A stretch of DNA of 64,000 bases, taken from positions 62,001 to 126,000 of the forward strand of contig SFMO01000189.1 in the NCBI GenBank assembly GCA_004554385.1, read 5' to 3'. This DNA comes from Ruminococcus flavefaciens. GTDB lineage: Bacteria > Bacillota > Clostridia > Oscillospirales > Ruminococcaceae. Positions within the stretch are counted from its first letter, which is position 1; each line of letters opens with the position of its first letter. A model generated the notes under the pieces. The model worked only from the letters and a program-made list of their open reading frames with translations. It was not told the origin of the DNA and did no database searches. Below, piece by piece: positions 16,199 to 25,980 of the stretch. Position numbers and translations under genes: made by a program.

Positions 16199-17602
16199 TT
16201 ACTGTTTTACCGCAGGAAGGGTTATGGTAACTGTAGTACCGAGTCCCTCACCCTCGCTGTCGATGTCCACCGAGCCGCCGTGCATACTGATTATCTCGTC
16301 AGCAACGGCAAGTCCGATACCCGAACCGCGGCGCGTATGATTTGCCTTGTAGAATTTGGTCTTGACCTTTGCAAGGTCGGATTTCTTTATTCCGCAGCCC
16401 GTATCAGCTACGGATACTATGACGTTTCCGCCGTTCTCATAGGCCTTTATAGTCACTGTATCTCCTGCTGATGAATATTTCACTGCATTATCGATAACAT
16501 TGATGAAAACCTGTCTGATACGGTTCTTGTCGCCGAAAACAAAAGGAAGCATATCAGGCTCGTCATAGATTATCTCTTTATTCTCGCGTCTCGCCTTGTC
16601 GCTGTATATGAGCACAGCGTCACCGAGCTCTGCGAGAATATCCATATTGGCATTCTGAAGAGTGAAATGTCCGTTCTGCATACGCGAGAAGTCAAGGAGC
16701 TCCTCTACCATCTGAGAGAGACGCTCTGTCTCGTTGACGATTACTCCGACGCCTTTTTTCATGGTGTCGGGGCTGCCGCCGCCGTCTATCATAAGAGTCT
16801 CTGCCCAGCCTTTTATAGCGGTAAGCGGAGTTCTCAGCTCATGTGACACAGAGGATATGAACTCATTCTTCATAGCCTCAGCAGTTGAAAGCTCGTCAGC
16901 CATATTGTTTATAGCAGTACAGAGGTCGCCTATCTCATCATCGCTGTCGTTGTCGATACGTGTTGAGAAGTCGCCCATAGCGTATTTTCGGGCAATGCCG
17001 CTGATCTGTCTTATGGGTTTTACGATAGAGCCTGCAAAATACAGACCTGTAATGACGATAATGAGTATGATAGTGACACAGACCATTGTCACAGCGGCGG
17101 AATAGCTCTTTATGGTGTTGTCTATCTCCGTCAGTGACGTTACCATACGCACTGCGCTGTACTCATTGCTCATGGAGGTTATGGGCACGGAAACTGCCAG
17201 CACCTTCTCGCCGCTTCCCAGCTTGTACACGTCATAGCCCTCGTTTTTTTCAAGAGCCTCCTCGAAATCGGGCATAACGTCGTCAGCATCGGGAGAGAAT
17301 CCCGATGAAGTCAGCACTACTCTGCCCTTTGAGTTTATTGCCATGAGCTCTATCTTGTCCTTCTCATTGAAGGTCTCCAGCATTTTCCGCATTTCCGCAG
17401 AGAAGTTTGCTGAGCTGTCCTGAGAATGCATGCTCAGAACGCTTGTTACGGCGTTGAGCTTTGATACAAGATACTGCTTTGCAGAGCTGTAGAAATAGTT
17501 CTGTATCGCATAGATTATCGCCATATCTATTACAAGAAGCGCAAGAACAACAACACCCAGGTTATTGAATATCCAGCGCTTTGTGATACTCTTTTTAGCC
17601 AT
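16199..17602 (-). CDS. Membrane sensor histidine kinase
   Basis: A 467-aa kinase. TM1 about 15-33, extracytoplasmic sensor about 35-167, TM2 about 168-191, HAMP 192-243, then HisKA with the phospho-acceptor H254 in SSVSHELRTPL. The ATPase has N box NVIDNAVKYS, G1 VADTGCGI and G2 RRGSGIGLAVADE. Architecture fits the PhoR/WalK type but no PAS domain is visible. The start overlaps the response regulator stop (TAATG). The stimulus is unknown. Confidence 0.94.
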   Translation of the reverse strand: MAKKSITKRWIFNNLGVVVLALLVIDMAIIYAIQNYFYSSAKQYLVSKLNAVTSVLSMHSQDSSANFSAEMRKMLETFNEKDKIELMAINSKGRVVLTSSGFSPDADDVMPDFEEALEKNEGYDVYKLGSGEKVLAVSVPITSMSNEYSAVRMVTSLTEIDNTIKSYSAAVTMVCVTIILIIVITGLYFAGSIVKPIRQISGIARKYAMGDFSTRIDNDSDDEIGDLCTAINNMADELSTAEAMKNEFISSVSHELRTPLTAIKGWAETLMIDGGGSPDTMKKGVGVIVNETERLSQMVEELLDFSRMQNGHFTLQNANMDILAELGDAVLIYSDKARRENKEIIYDEPDMLPFVFGDKNRIRQVFINVIDNAVKYSSAGDTVTIKAYENGGNVIVSVADTGCGIKKSDLAKVKTKFYKANHTRRGSGIGLAVADEIISMHGGSVDIDSEGEGLGTTVTITLPAVKQ

Positions 17603-18303
17603 TACTGCATATCATTCCATTTATAGCCGTAGCCCCAGATAGTAATGATATACTTCGGGTTAGAGGGCTCTTCCTCTATCTTCATACGGATACGTCTGAT
17701 ATTTACATCGACTATCTTATCGTCGCCGTAATAGCTCTCGCCCCAGATATGATTAAGTATGCTGGCGCGGTCGAGTGCGGTATTCTTATTGTTCATGAAA
17801 TACTCAAGTATCTGGTATTCTACCTGAGTCAGCTCTATCTGAACACCGTCCTTGGTGACGGTGCGGCTCTTCAGGTTGAGCACGAAGGGTCCGCTCTCTA
17901 TGACAGACTGCTTCTCATTCTTGATAAAGCTCATACAAACGCGGCGGTATATAGCGTCCACACGGGCAGTGAGCTCCGATGGTGAAAAGGGCTTTGTGAT
18001 ATAGTCATCAGCACCTATCATAAGACCGCTGACCTTGTCCATTTCCTGAGTTCTTGCAGTAAGCATGATTATGCCGATGGTAGAGCTCTTTTCGCGGATC
18101 TTCTTGCAGACCGTAAAGCCATCTATACCGGGCATCATAATATCCAGCAGGACTATATCGAAGTTGCCGTGTTCAGCCTCAAAGGTCTTGAGGGCTGCCT
18201 CACCGCAGTTTACATCCACGACATCATAGCCTGCGCGCTTTAAGTTTATGACAACGAATTCTCGGATAGTATCCTCGTCCTCGCATATAAGTATACGTTT
18301 CAT
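17602..18303 (-). CDS. OmpR-family response regulator
   Basis: A 233-aa two-component regulator. The receiver domain (1-120) has acidic residues CEDED, phospho-acceptor D54 in VLLDIMMPG, T in MLTAR and K in ITKPFSP. The C-terminal winged helix (about 135-230) ends DVNIRRIRMKIEEEPSNPKYIITIWGYGYKW. AAAGGAG precedes the start. It is paired with the downstream kinase and follows a lipoprotein gene by 22 bases, so the lipoprotein may feed into the same signal. Confidence 0.95.
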   Translation of the reverse strand: MKRILICEDEDTIREFVVINLKRAGYDVVDVNCGEAALKTFEAEHGNFDIVLLDIMMPGIDGFTVCKKIREKSSTIGIIMLTARTQEMDKVSGLMIGADDYITKPFSPSELTARVDAIYRRVCMSFIKNEKQSVIESGPFVLNLKSRTVTKDGVQIELTQVEYQILEYFMNNKNTALDRASILNHIWGESYYGDDKIVDVNIRRIRMKIEEEPSNPKYIITIWGYGYKWNDMQ

Positions 18304-18325
18304 CAGTGTTCACTCCTTTGATATG

Positions 18326-19672
18326 TCAGTCTCTGTATCTGAAGCCTACAGCCGCGTCGCCCATAGTTATGGAAAGTCCGTCTCCTTCGGTGTCGACGCT
18401 CTGGGGGATAAACGCAAGGTAAGCAGTCTCGCCCTTGGTATGCATGAGCATATAGCCTCCCGACAGTCTGTCCTCCCGTGACGGCACATCCCCGGCGCAG
18501 AAAATACGGAGAAGCTCTCTTCCCATCTCTCCGTTGCTGTACGCGCAGAAAACTATCTCGTCATTGACGGTGTCGCGCCTGACAGTGACCCTTCCCACCC
18601 ATTTTTCGGGGAAAACGAAGATATATCCGTCATTTACGCTGTAGTATGATGTATATCGCTTTTTGAACTTGTATTCACTGCCTATCTGCATCCAGTCTGT
18701 GAGCTTCATCTGAGCGCTCTCAAGGGAATCTCCGTAGCCCGGAGCAGTAGTCTGCACTGGTATCTCTATACTTCCGTCGCCGTCAACATCAAAGCAGGTA
18801 CAGCCTGCGGGACGGCTTGTTCTCTTTGATTCCTCGGCAGTACCGAAGACCTTGTGCAGAGCACCGTCCTTCATGTACAGAACATCCGTCTGTACAGAGC
18901 CCGTGCCCGACAGAGCATCGAGATAAACGCCCATTTCCGAGTCTCCCACCTTGCCGTAGCTTATATCGAAATCGCTGAATTTATCGCTGAGCTCGATATA
19001 CGACGGTGTGTATTCACCGCTCTTGTCCAGCTTGAATGTTTCAGCCACTGCCCCTTTCTCTCCCGATGCGCCCAAAAGCCTTAGGAGCTCGTACTGACCG
19101 TCAAGGTCGAGGTCTGTTACATCGATATAGGCGTAGGACTTGTTATCCGAGAACTCAGGCGGCTCCAGGAGCTTTCCGTCAGAGTAGACATATATGGAAA
19201 CTGTCTTCTCCGAGCGGTTGATAAGGCTTGTGCCGATAATGAGGTTGACGCGGTCGTTATTGCCGAGTCTTGAGATCATGACCTCTTCTATCTCACTGCC
19301 TGCCGCAGAAATATCATAGGCAGAGCTCCATTGACCGTCCTCTTTTTCCAGGACCTTTATGCGAAGAGGGTTCTCATCTGCCGCATGGTTGTTTCTCTCG
19401 TAGAACACCAGAGCCTCATCGCCGCCGTCGCCGTCGATATCCTCGATTATGAAGGCGGAGAGATATTTTCCTGATTTAGGGTATTTAAGGCTTATATTTG
19501 AAGTTCCGAGAGACTTGGTCAATGCGGAATATATCTGTTCCTGATCCGAGCTGAGCTTGGGCGGAGTCATAAGAGTATCTATGCTCGCACCGAAGGTACA
19601 GCCCGAAGACACCGCCCCCACTGAGAGGGCTGTGATGACAGCTGTTATCTTTTTCATAGGATATGGATTCAT
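18326..19672 (-). CDS. Lipoprotein with FG-GAP/EF-hand-like repeats
   Basis: A 448-aa secreted lipoprotein, function unknown. A signal peptide ends in the lipobox VSSGC (Cys about 24). Acidic calcium-loop-like motifs recur: EDIDGDGGDEAL, TDLDLDGQYELL and FDVDGDGSIEIP, consistent with a beta-propeller of VCBS/FG-GAP type. The start ATG overlaps the citrate synthase stop (ATGA). An internal Met five codons on is an alternative with an equally good signal peptide; neither has a clear ribosome site. Its place just before a two-component system suggests an envelope sensor partner. Confidence 0.8.
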   Translation of the reverse strand: MNPYPMKKITAVITALSVGAVSSGCTFGASIDTLMTPPKLSSDQEQIYSALTKSLGTSNISLKYPKSGKYLSAFIIEDIDGDGGDEALVFYERNNHAADENPLRIKVLEKEDGQWSSAYDISAAGSEIEEVMISRLGNNDRVNLIIGTSLINRSEKTVSIYVYSDGKLLEPPEFSDNKSYAYIDVTDLDLDGQYELLRLLGASGEKGAVAETFKLDKSGEYTPSYIELSDKFSDFDISYGKVGDSEMGVYLDALSGTGSVQTDVLYMKDGALHKVFGTAEESKRTSRPAGCTCFDVDGDGSIEIPVQTTAPGYGDSLESAQMKLTDWMQIGSEYKFKKRYTSYYSVNDGYIFVFPEKWVGRVTVRRDTVNDEIVFCAYSNGEMGRELLRIFCAGDVPSREDRLSGGYMLMHTKGETAYLAFIPQSVDTEGDGLSITMGDAAVGFRYRD

Positions 19673-21027
19673 TCACGCTCGGAAAGCTTTATGTATTCCT
19701 TTTCCTTTGCGATAGCCTTGTAAGCAGGACGGATTATTCTTCCGCCTGTGAGTATCTCCTCCATACGGTGAGCTGCCCAGCCTGCCATACGTGCAATTGC
19801 AAACAGAGGTGTGAAGAGCTCGTCGGGGATACCAAGCATACGGTAAACAAGTCCCGAATACATATCAACATTGGCACACATTGCCTTTGAGCTGCCCTTG
19901 AGTTCGAGGAATATCTCGGGAGTAAGTCGCTCGATAGTTTCGAGAAGTCTGAACTCTGCCTCTATCTCTCTGCCCTTTGCAAGCTCGAAGGCTTTTTTCT
20001 TGAGTATGACAGCACGGGGATCGGAGATAGTGTAAACTGCGTGTCCCATGCCGTAGATAAGACCTGAATGGTCGTTGGTCTCCTTGCGTATAGTCTTGCG
20101 AATATAGTCTGCGACCTCGCCCTCGTTATCCCAGTGCTTGATATTAGCCTTGAAGTTATCGAGCATATTGATGACTGCAAGGTTAGCACCGCCGTGACGT
20201 GGTCCCTTCAGTGAACAGATAGCCGAAGAATAGGCTGAATACGGATCGGTTCCCGATGAGGTGAGGACACGGCAGGTAAATGTGGAGTTATTTCCGCCGC
20301 CGTGCTCAGCCTGAAGCATAAGGAGGCGATCCAGCATCTGTGCCTCGTCCTTGGTATACTGTCTGTCGGGACGGAGAAGGGAGAGGATACACTGTGCGGT
20401 ATTCTCCTCGTAATTTATGGGGTGCATTATCATGCTCTGGTTATCGAAAACCCTGCGCTTTACCTGGTAAGCGTTTGCCATGATGACAGGCATCTTGGCG
20501 ATAAGGCTGACAGCAATGCGCATCTCGTTTTCAAGCCCCTTGTTTTCGCACTCATCGTCGTAGGAATACAGTGCCAGCACGGAACGTGCCAGCTTGTTCA
20601 TGATATTCTTTGACGGTGCTTTAAGTATCATATCCTCAACGAAGCCGTTGGGAAGGTCTCTTTTTACCGAAATATACGAGCTGAATGTCTTGAGCTCCTT
20701 CTCGTTGGGCAGATGGCCGAAAAGAAGCAGGAAGGCAGTTTCTTCATAACCGTAGCGGTCGTCCTTTTCAACATTCTCAACGAGGTCATTGATATTATAG
20801 CCTCTGTAGATAAGCTGTCCAGGGATAGGCTCCTTTTCGCCCTCGTTCACTACATAGCCATGAACATTGCATATATTGGTGATACCTGCCATAACACCTG
20901 TGCCATCGCTGTTGCGCAGACCTCTCTTGACATGATATTTTTCATAAAGCTTGGGGTCTATAGCGGAATTATCCGCAAGTCTCCCGCATAAATCTGTAAT
21001 ATTGGCGCCTGAAATGTATGACGGCAT
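19669..21027 (-). CDS. gltA: Citrate synthase
   Basis: A 452-aa enzyme condensing oxaloacetate and acetyl-CoA to citrate. Catalytic segments are seen as LQAEHGGGNNSTF, GPRHGGAN, YGMGHAVYT and CANVDMYSG, which carry the His, His and Asp residues. In anaerobes it usually feeds glutamate synthesis through a partial TCA cycle; aconitase and isocitrate dehydrogenase are not in this window. 2-methylcitrate synthase is a weaker alternative. AGGAG lies ten bases upstream; a GTG one codon earlier could also initiate. Confidence 0.94.
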   Translation of the reverse strand: MPSYISGANITDLCGRLADNSAIDPKLYEKYHVKRGLRNSDGTGVMAGITNICNVHGYVVNEGEKEPIPGQLIYRGYNINDLVENVEKDDRYGYEETAFLLLFGHLPNEKELKTFSSYISVKRDLPNGFVEDMILKAPSKNIMNKLARSVLALYSYDDECENKGLENEMRIAVSLIAKMPVIMANAYQVKRRVFDNQSMIMHPINYEENTAQCILSLLRPDRQYTKDEAQMLDRLLMLQAEHGGGNNSTFTCRVLTSSGTDPYSAYSSAICSLKGPRHGGANLAVINMLDNFKANIKHWDNEGEVADYIRKTIRKETNDHSGLIYGMGHAVYTISDPRAVILKKKAFELAKGREIEAEFRLLETIERLTPEIFLELKGSSKAMCANVDMYSGLVYRMLGIPDELFTPLFAIARMAGWAAHRMEEILTGGRIIRPAYKAIAKEKEYIKLSERE

Positions 21028-21060
21028 CACGATCACACTCCTAAAACATATTCATTGTTA

Positions 21061-21089
21061 ATTATACACCATATTCCGTTTGATGTCAA
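21061..21089 (-). promoter_or_regulatory. Promoter of the citrate synthase operon
   Basis: TTGACA (21084-21089) and TATAAT (21061-21066) on the minus strand with a 17-base spacer. Both boxes match consensus. Confidence 0.92.
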
Positions 21090-21159
21090 ATGTTATTTAC
21101 AATATAAAGAATGGTTACAAAACAAACGTTCTTGTACAAAATGCTGAAAGGAGACCCTT

Positions 21160-22179
21160 ATGAAAAAGTTACTCATATCCGCATTACTGCTCGTTTTCTC
21201 CGTGGCTGTGTTCCCCGCCCTGCCTGTTCTTCTCAGAAACAGAGAAACCGACGACACGAATGAGCAGCTAATGCTCCGCGAATTCACCTTTGACAGCGAG
21301 GACACCACTGTGAGCCTTGAATTTTCCGATGAGCCCTACAAGGTCCTTGACATTGACAGCGGCAATATTCTGGAAGTCCCGGTCCGTGACTACGTAATAG
21401 GTGCAGTATGCGCAGAAATGCCTGCCTCCTTCGGCGAGGAGGCACTGAAGGCACAAGCTGTCGCCGCCCATACCTACGCCGAACGTCAGCGCATACGTGA
21501 AAGAGAGAACCCCTCCCCTGAGCTGATGGGAGCAGATTTTTCCAACGATACGGAAAAATATCAGGGCTACTGCCCAAAAAGCCGCATAAAAGAAGTCTAC
21601 GGCGAGCACTTTGAGGAAAACTACAAAAAAATATCTGCGGCAGCAGATGAAGTCCTTCCCTACATAATAACCTACGAAAATGCTCCTATTATAGCTGCTT
21701 TTCACTCAATGTCCCCGGGCTTTACCGAAAGTGCCGAGAACGCATGGGGCACCCCTGTGGATTATCTCGTCGAAGTGGACAGCCGCACCGACATGACAGC
21801 TCCAAAATTCCGCGAGGACAAGCGCTATAAGGCGGCGGAGCTGAAAGCCGCTCTTGAAGCGGCTTTCGACGGCGTGTCCCTCGGTGATGATGTATCACAG
21901 TGGCTAAAGATACTTACCATCTCCGATTCGGGAACAGTGCTGAAAGCTTCCATCGAGGGACACACCGTCACAGGAGGTCAGGTGCGTTCCGCACTTGACC
22001 TCCGCTCCGCCGCCTTTGATGTCCGCTATGAGCCCGATGAAATAGTCATCACAACCAAAGGCTACGGCCACGGTGTAGGCATGAGCCAGTACGGCGCGGA
22101 CGCCATGGCGGCTGAGGGCAGCAGCTGGCGCGAGATAATCTCCCATTACTATCCCGGCTGCAGCATATCCCTGAGCTGA
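21160..22179 (+). CDS. SpoIID-like lytic transglycosylase domain protein
   Basis: A 339-aa exported protein with an N-terminal signal anchor (residues 4-25). The SpoIID domain shows VIGAVCAEMPASFGEEALKAQAVAA (split here: the EMP Glu is the likely catalytic residue) and the C-terminal GYGHGVGMSQYGA. SpoIID cuts denuded glycan strands during engulfment in sporulation. Homologs also exist in non-sporulating relatives, where they act in cell-wall turnover. AAAGGAG precedes the start. The neighbouring SpoIIM/SpoIIP partners are not in view, and no clear sigma-E promoter was found. Confidence 0.9.
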   Translation: MKKLLISALLLVFSVAVFPALPVLLRNRETDDTNEQLMLREFTFDSEDTTVSLEFSDEPYKVLDIDSGNILEVPVRDYVIGAVCAEMPASFGEEALKAQAVAAHTYAERQRIRERENPSPELMGADFSNDTEKYQGYCPKSRIKEVYGEHFEENYKKISAAADEVLPYIITYENAPIIAAFHSMSPGFTESAENAWGTPVDYLVEVDSRTDMTAPKFREDKRYKAAELKAALEAAFDGVSLGDDVSQWLKILTISDSGTVLKASIEGHTVTGGQVRSALDLRSAAFDVRYEPDEIVITTKGYGHGVGMSQYGADAMAAEGSSWREIISHYYPGCSISLS

Positions 22180-22262
22180 ACCACATCCCACCAGGCTATT
22201 CTCCTTTTTTGTGCAAAACGCAATAATATCTTTTCATTTATTGCCAATTCCGTCAAATTATA

Positions 22263-22291
22263 TTGACAGGGCTTTTCAGATTTGCTATAAT
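22263..22291 (+). promoter_or_regulatory. Promoter of the D-rhamnose polysaccharide operon
   Basis: TTGACA (22263-22268) and TATAAT (22286-22291) with a 17-base spacer. The leader of about 80 bases contains a small GTAC-TGC/GCG-GTAC hairpin (about 22298-22317). Confidence 0.92.
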
Positions 22292-22376
22292 AACTCTGTA
22301 CTGCTTTTTGCGGTACATAGAGATAATAAAAACAAATCACAAGGAGACTGAGTCCGTTTGACAACGGATTGGGATT

Positions 22377-23765
22377 ATGAACAAAAACAGAGATTTATAT
22401 AAAAGATTTGTCACGTTTGTTTCGGGAATACTGCTCCTCGCGATGCTGACAGGCATATTCGCTTTTGTCTGGTACAAAAATTACAGCGGCGAGATAGTAC
22501 TCCCCTACTACAGGCGCGGAAACTGGGTGCTCATCGCTATCTACTGCCTGCTGGTATGGCTGTTTTTCAGAGCCTACGGCGGCTTCAAGCTGGGCTACCT
22601 CAAAAAGACCGATATGCTTTACGCGCAGATGATCTCGATGATATGCGTGAACGCGGTCTCGTACTTTCTTATCAGCCTTATCGGACGACATTTCATGGCA
22701 GCTATGCCAATAGTTATAATGAGCTGCGTCGATATGGGCGTCATAGCTTTATGGACGCTCCTTGCAGGCAAGCTGTACTTCATCATTTATCCGCCGAGAA
22801 AGCTGGTCATAATATACGGAAGTCATCAGGCTGCCGCTCTGGTGCTTAAAATGAGCCAGCGTGTGGATAAGTACATGATATGCGAATCCATCAGCATCAC
22901 CGAGCCCGAGGAAAAGGTCCGTGAGCTCATTATGAAGTACGAAGGCGCTATAGTATGCGATATACCTGCCGAGCAGAGAAACGATTACCTCAAATTCTGC
23001 TTTGAGCACTCCAAACGTGCGTATATCGCCCCGAAAATTTCAGATATTATAATAAGAGGTGCCGATGACATACGCCTCTTTGATACCCCTCTCATGCTCT
23101 GCCGTAATTATGGACTTGATTTCGAGCAGCAGCTCATAAAGCGCGCATTCGATGTTGTATTCTCACTTATCGCCCTCGTTCCTGCCGCCCCCTTCATGCT
23201 TATTTCTGCTCTGGCAGTAAAGCTCTACGACGGCGGTCCTGTATTCTACAAGCAGAAGCGCCTTACCATCGACGGCAAGGAATTCGACGTTTACAAGTTC
23301 CGCAGCATGATTGTTGATGCGGAAAAGGACGGCAAGCCCCGTCTCGCCTCTGAGGAGGACGACCGTATAACTCCTGTGGGAAAGATTCTGAGAAAATTCC
23401 GTATCGACGAATTTCCTCAGCTCCTCAATATCCTCAAGGGAGATATGTCCGTGGTAGGTCCGCGCCCCGAGCGTCCCGAGCTTACAAGGGAATACGAAAA
23501 GGATATGCCCGAATTCGGTTTCCGTCTCAAAGTCAAGGCCGGTCTCACAGGCTATGCACAGGTAACGGGAGCCTATGACACCACTCCGTATGACAAGCTG
23601 AAAATGGACCTGATGTATATAGAAAATTATTCCATACGTCTCGACCTTCAAATAATACTAATGACACTTAAAACAATGTTCTTCCCGCCCAAGAACAACG
23701 CCGAAACCGAGGAGCTGCTCCTTGCGGCGAAGAACAGCGAAAAAAAGGAGAACAACAAGCAATGA
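22377..23765 (+). CDS. Polyprenyl glycosylphosphotransferase (initiating sugar transferase)
   Basis: A 462-aa membrane protein of the bacterial sugar transferase (WbaP/CpsE) type. Four N-terminal TM helices (about 10-135) are followed by a CoA-binding-like region and the catalytic domain from about 245, with KRAFDVVFSL, YKFRSMIVDAE, RKFRIDEFPQLLNIL, SVVGPRPERPE and KAGLTGYAQV. It transfers a hexose-1-phosphate to undecaprenyl phosphate to start glycan synthesis. It is the first gene of the operon. The ribosome site is weak (GGGATT), so low initiation or an upstream signal is possible. Confidence 0.94.
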   Translation: MNKNRDLYKRFVTFVSGILLLAMLTGIFAFVWYKNYSGEIVLPYYRRGNWVLIAIYCLLVWLFFRAYGGFKLGYLKKTDMLYAQMISMICVNAVSYFLISLIGRHFMAAMPIVIMSCVDMGVIALWTLLAGKLYFIIYPPRKLVIIYGSHQAAALVLKMSQRVDKYMICESISITEPEEKVRELIMKYEGAIVCDIPAEQRNDYLKFCFEHSKRAYIAPKISDIIIRGADDIRLFDTPLMLCRNYGLDFEQQLIKRAFDVVFSLIALVPAAPFMLISALAVKLYDGGPVFYKQKRLTIDGKEFDVYKFRSMIVDAEKDGKPRLASEEDDRITPVGKILRKFRIDEFPQLLNILKGDMSVVGPRPERPELTREYEKDMPEFGFRLKVKAGLTGYAQVTGAYDTTPYDKLKMDLMYIENYSIRLDLQIILMTLKTMFFPPKNNAETEELLLAAKNSEKKENNKQ

Positions 23766-24826
23766 AAACCACCGCAGTCATCATGGCAGGCGGACGGGGC
23801 GAGCGCTTCTGGCCAAAGAGCCGAAACGCTACTCCAAAGCAGTTCCTCTCCCTCACCAAGGACGGAGAGACCATGATCCAGAAAACCGTAAAGCGTCTTA
23901 TGCCGATAGTTGAGGCTGATGACATCTACATCGTTACAAACGCTGCCTATACAGACCTTGTACATGAGCAGCTCCCGAATATACCGAAGGAAAATATCCT
24001 GGCAGAGCCCTGCGCAAGAAATACAGCTCCCTGCATAGCCTTTGCGGCAGCAGTCATCAGCCGTAAGTATGAGGACGCTGTCATGCTGGTACTGCCGTCA
24101 GACCACCTCATCGGCTATGAGGAGATATACATCAACACTCTCAGAAAGGCTATAAGAGCCGCTGAAAAAGGAAAACGCCTCGTAACTATAGGTATAACCC
24201 CCGAATACCCCGAAACAGGCTACGGCTATATCAATTTCGGCGAGGAAAAGGGCGATGTTTACGCCGTTGAACGCTTCGTTGAAAAGCCCGACCTTGCCAC
24301 TGCAAAGGAGTACCTCGCATCAGGCAGATACCTCTGGAACAGCGGTATGTTCGTGTGGAAAATATCTTCGATTATGCTCAATCTCAAAAATCTCATGCCC
24401 GATATATACGATGGCGCTGTACGCATAGGAGAAGCTTTTGGCACTCCCGAATTCACCGACGTCCTCGTTAAGGAATTCACAGACTTCAGAAGCGAGTCCG
24501 TTGACTTCGGCATTATGGAAAAGGCAAAGCACATCTACACCATTCCCGGAAGCTTCGGCTGGGACGACGTGGGCAGCTGGCTGGCTGTTGAGCGCATCAA
24601 CGAGACCGACGACGACAAAAACTTCATCGACGGCGACGTTATCACCATAGACTCAAAGCGCACCACTATCTGCGGCGGCAAACGCCTTGTAGCCGCTGTG
24701 GGCACGAGAGACATCATAATCGTTGATACCGACGACGTCCTCCTTGTGTGCTCAAAGAACAACACACAGGACGTAAAGAAGGTCATCGCTCAGCTCAAAG
24801 AGCAGAACAGAACGGAATTTATATAA
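23762..24826 (+). CDS. manC: Mannose-1-phosphate guanylyltransferase
   Basis: A 354-aa nucleotidyltransferase making GDP-mannose. The start VIMAGGRGERFWPKSRNA and the FVEKPD and LWNSGMFVW motifs are diagnostic. Only the guanylyltransferase part is present, with no phosphomannose isomerase domain. The first four bases overlap the previous gene (ATGA), so the two are coupled. Its product is the substrate of the next gene, gmd. Confidence 0.95.
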   Translation: MKTTAVIMAGGRGERFWPKSRNATPKQFLSLTKDGETMIQKTVKRLMPIVEADDIYIVTNAAYTDLVHEQLPNIPKENILAEPCARNTAPCIAFAAAVISRKYEDAVMLVLPSDHLIGYEEIYINTLRKAIRAAEKGKRLVTIGITPEYPETGYGYINFGEEKGDVYAVERFVEKPDLATAKEYLASGRYLWNSGMFVWKISSIMLNLKNLMPDIYDGAVRIGEAFGTPEFTDVLVKEFTDFRSESVDFGIMEKAKHIYTIPGSFGWDDVGSWLAVERINETDDDKNFIDGDVITIDSKRTTICGGKRLVAAVGTRDIIIVDTDDVLLVCSKNNTQDVKKVIAQLKEQNRTEFI

Positions 24827-24852
24827 GAATTATTAAGCGGCATATCGGGGCG

Positions 24853-24881
24853 ATCTGAGCATCGCTCCCTGCAGCTCAGAT
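24853..24881 (+). repeat. Hairpin in the manC-gmd spacer
   Basis: ATCTGAGC (24853-24860) pairs with GCTCAGAT (24874-24881) around a 13-base loop. It lies directly before the gmd ribosome site and has no T-run, so mRNA processing or stability is more likely than termination. Confidence 0.5.
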
Positions 24882-24903
24882 TTGAATAAAAGGAGTAAAT
24901 ACA

Positions 24904-25941
24904 ATGAAAAATGCACTTATAACAGGTATTACAGGACAGGACGGCTCTTACCTCGCAGAGCTTCTTCTCGAAAAGGGCTACAATGTATACGGCATCTGGA
25001 GAAGAAAGGCTACCGTTGATTACGGCAATATCGCTCACCTCAAGGACAAGGTTCACCTTATCTACGCTGATATGACAGACCCTGTCTCACTCATATCCGC
25101 TATGAAGATCTCACAGGCTGACGAGGTATACAACCTTGCTGCTCAGTCCTTCGTTGCTACAAGCTGGGATACACCTCTCGGCACAGCAGATATAGACGCT
25201 CTCGGCGTTACAAATATGCTTGAGGCCATCCGTATCGTCAAGCCCGAGGCTCGCTTCTATCAGGCTTCCACATCCGAGATGTTCGGTCTGGTTCAGGAGA
25301 TACCTCAGAAGGAGACAACTCCTTTCTACCCAAGAAGCCCATACGGCGTTGCTAAGCTCTACGGTCACTGGATAACCAAGAATTACCGTGAGAGCTATAA
25401 CCTCTTTGCATGCTCGGGTATCCTCTTCAATCACGAATCAGAGCGCCGCGGAATAGAGTTCGTTACACGTAAGATAACTGACGCCGCTGTACGTATCAAG
25501 CTTGGCGTGCAGGAATACATGGAACTGGGCAATATGGACTCAAAGCGTGACTGGGGTCACTCAAAGGACTATGTCCGCGCTATGTGGCTCATGCTCCAGC
25601 AGGACAAGCCCGATGACTATGTTATCGCTACAAATGAAACAAGAACTGTCCGTGAATTCGTCGAGACAGCCTTCAGACACCTTGACATCGAGATTGAGTG
25701 GAAAGGCACAGGCGTTGACGAGGTCGGCATAAACAAGGCAAACGGCAAGACCATCGTAAAAGTAAACAAGAAGTTCTTCCGCCCCGCTGAGGTAGATATA
25801 CTTCTGGGCGATCCTTCAAAGGCTGAAAAGGTGCTTGGCTGGAAGCGTGAGATAGACTTCTCACAGCTGGTAGAGCGCATGGTCAAGAACGATCTTGAAC
25901 TGGTACAGAACGAGATAAAGGTCAAGGAAATACTTGGATGA
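24904..25941 (+). CDS. gmd: GDP-mannose 4,6-dehydratase
   Basis: A 345-aa extended short-chain dehydrogenase converting GDP-mannose to GDP-4-keto-6-deoxymannose. It has the NADP motif TGITGQDGSYLAELL, STSEMFG, the catalytic SPYGVAKLYG (Tyr-x3-Lys) and YVIATNETRTVREFVE. Length is typical. AAAGGAG precedes the start. Codon bias is stronger than in its neighbours, suggesting high expression. Its product would be reduced by the Rmd-like enzyme downstream. Confidence 0.96.
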   Translation: MKNALITGITGQDGSYLAELLLEKGYNVYGIWRRKATVDYGNIAHLKDKVHLIYADMTDPVSLISAMKISQADEVYNLAAQSFVATSWDTPLGTADIDALGVTNMLEAIRIVKPEARFYQASTSEMFGLVQEIPQKETTPFYPRSPYGVAKLYGHWITKNYRESYNLFACSGILFNHESERRGIEFVTRKITDAAVRIKLGVQEYMELGNMDSKRDWGHSKDYVRAMWLMLQQDKPDDYVIATNETRTVREFVETAFRHLDIEIEWKGTGVDEVGINKANGKTIVKVNKKFFRPAEVDILLGDPSKAEKVLGWKREIDFSQLVERMVKNDLELVQNEIKVKEILG

Positions 25942-25980
25942 TATGGCATTACGTTTCAATAATATAAAATTAAGTGCCCC

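Noticed and set aside
22298..22376. Riboswitch before the polysaccharide operon
   Set aside because: Only one small hairpin is present in an 80-base leader, with no terminator and no known motif.
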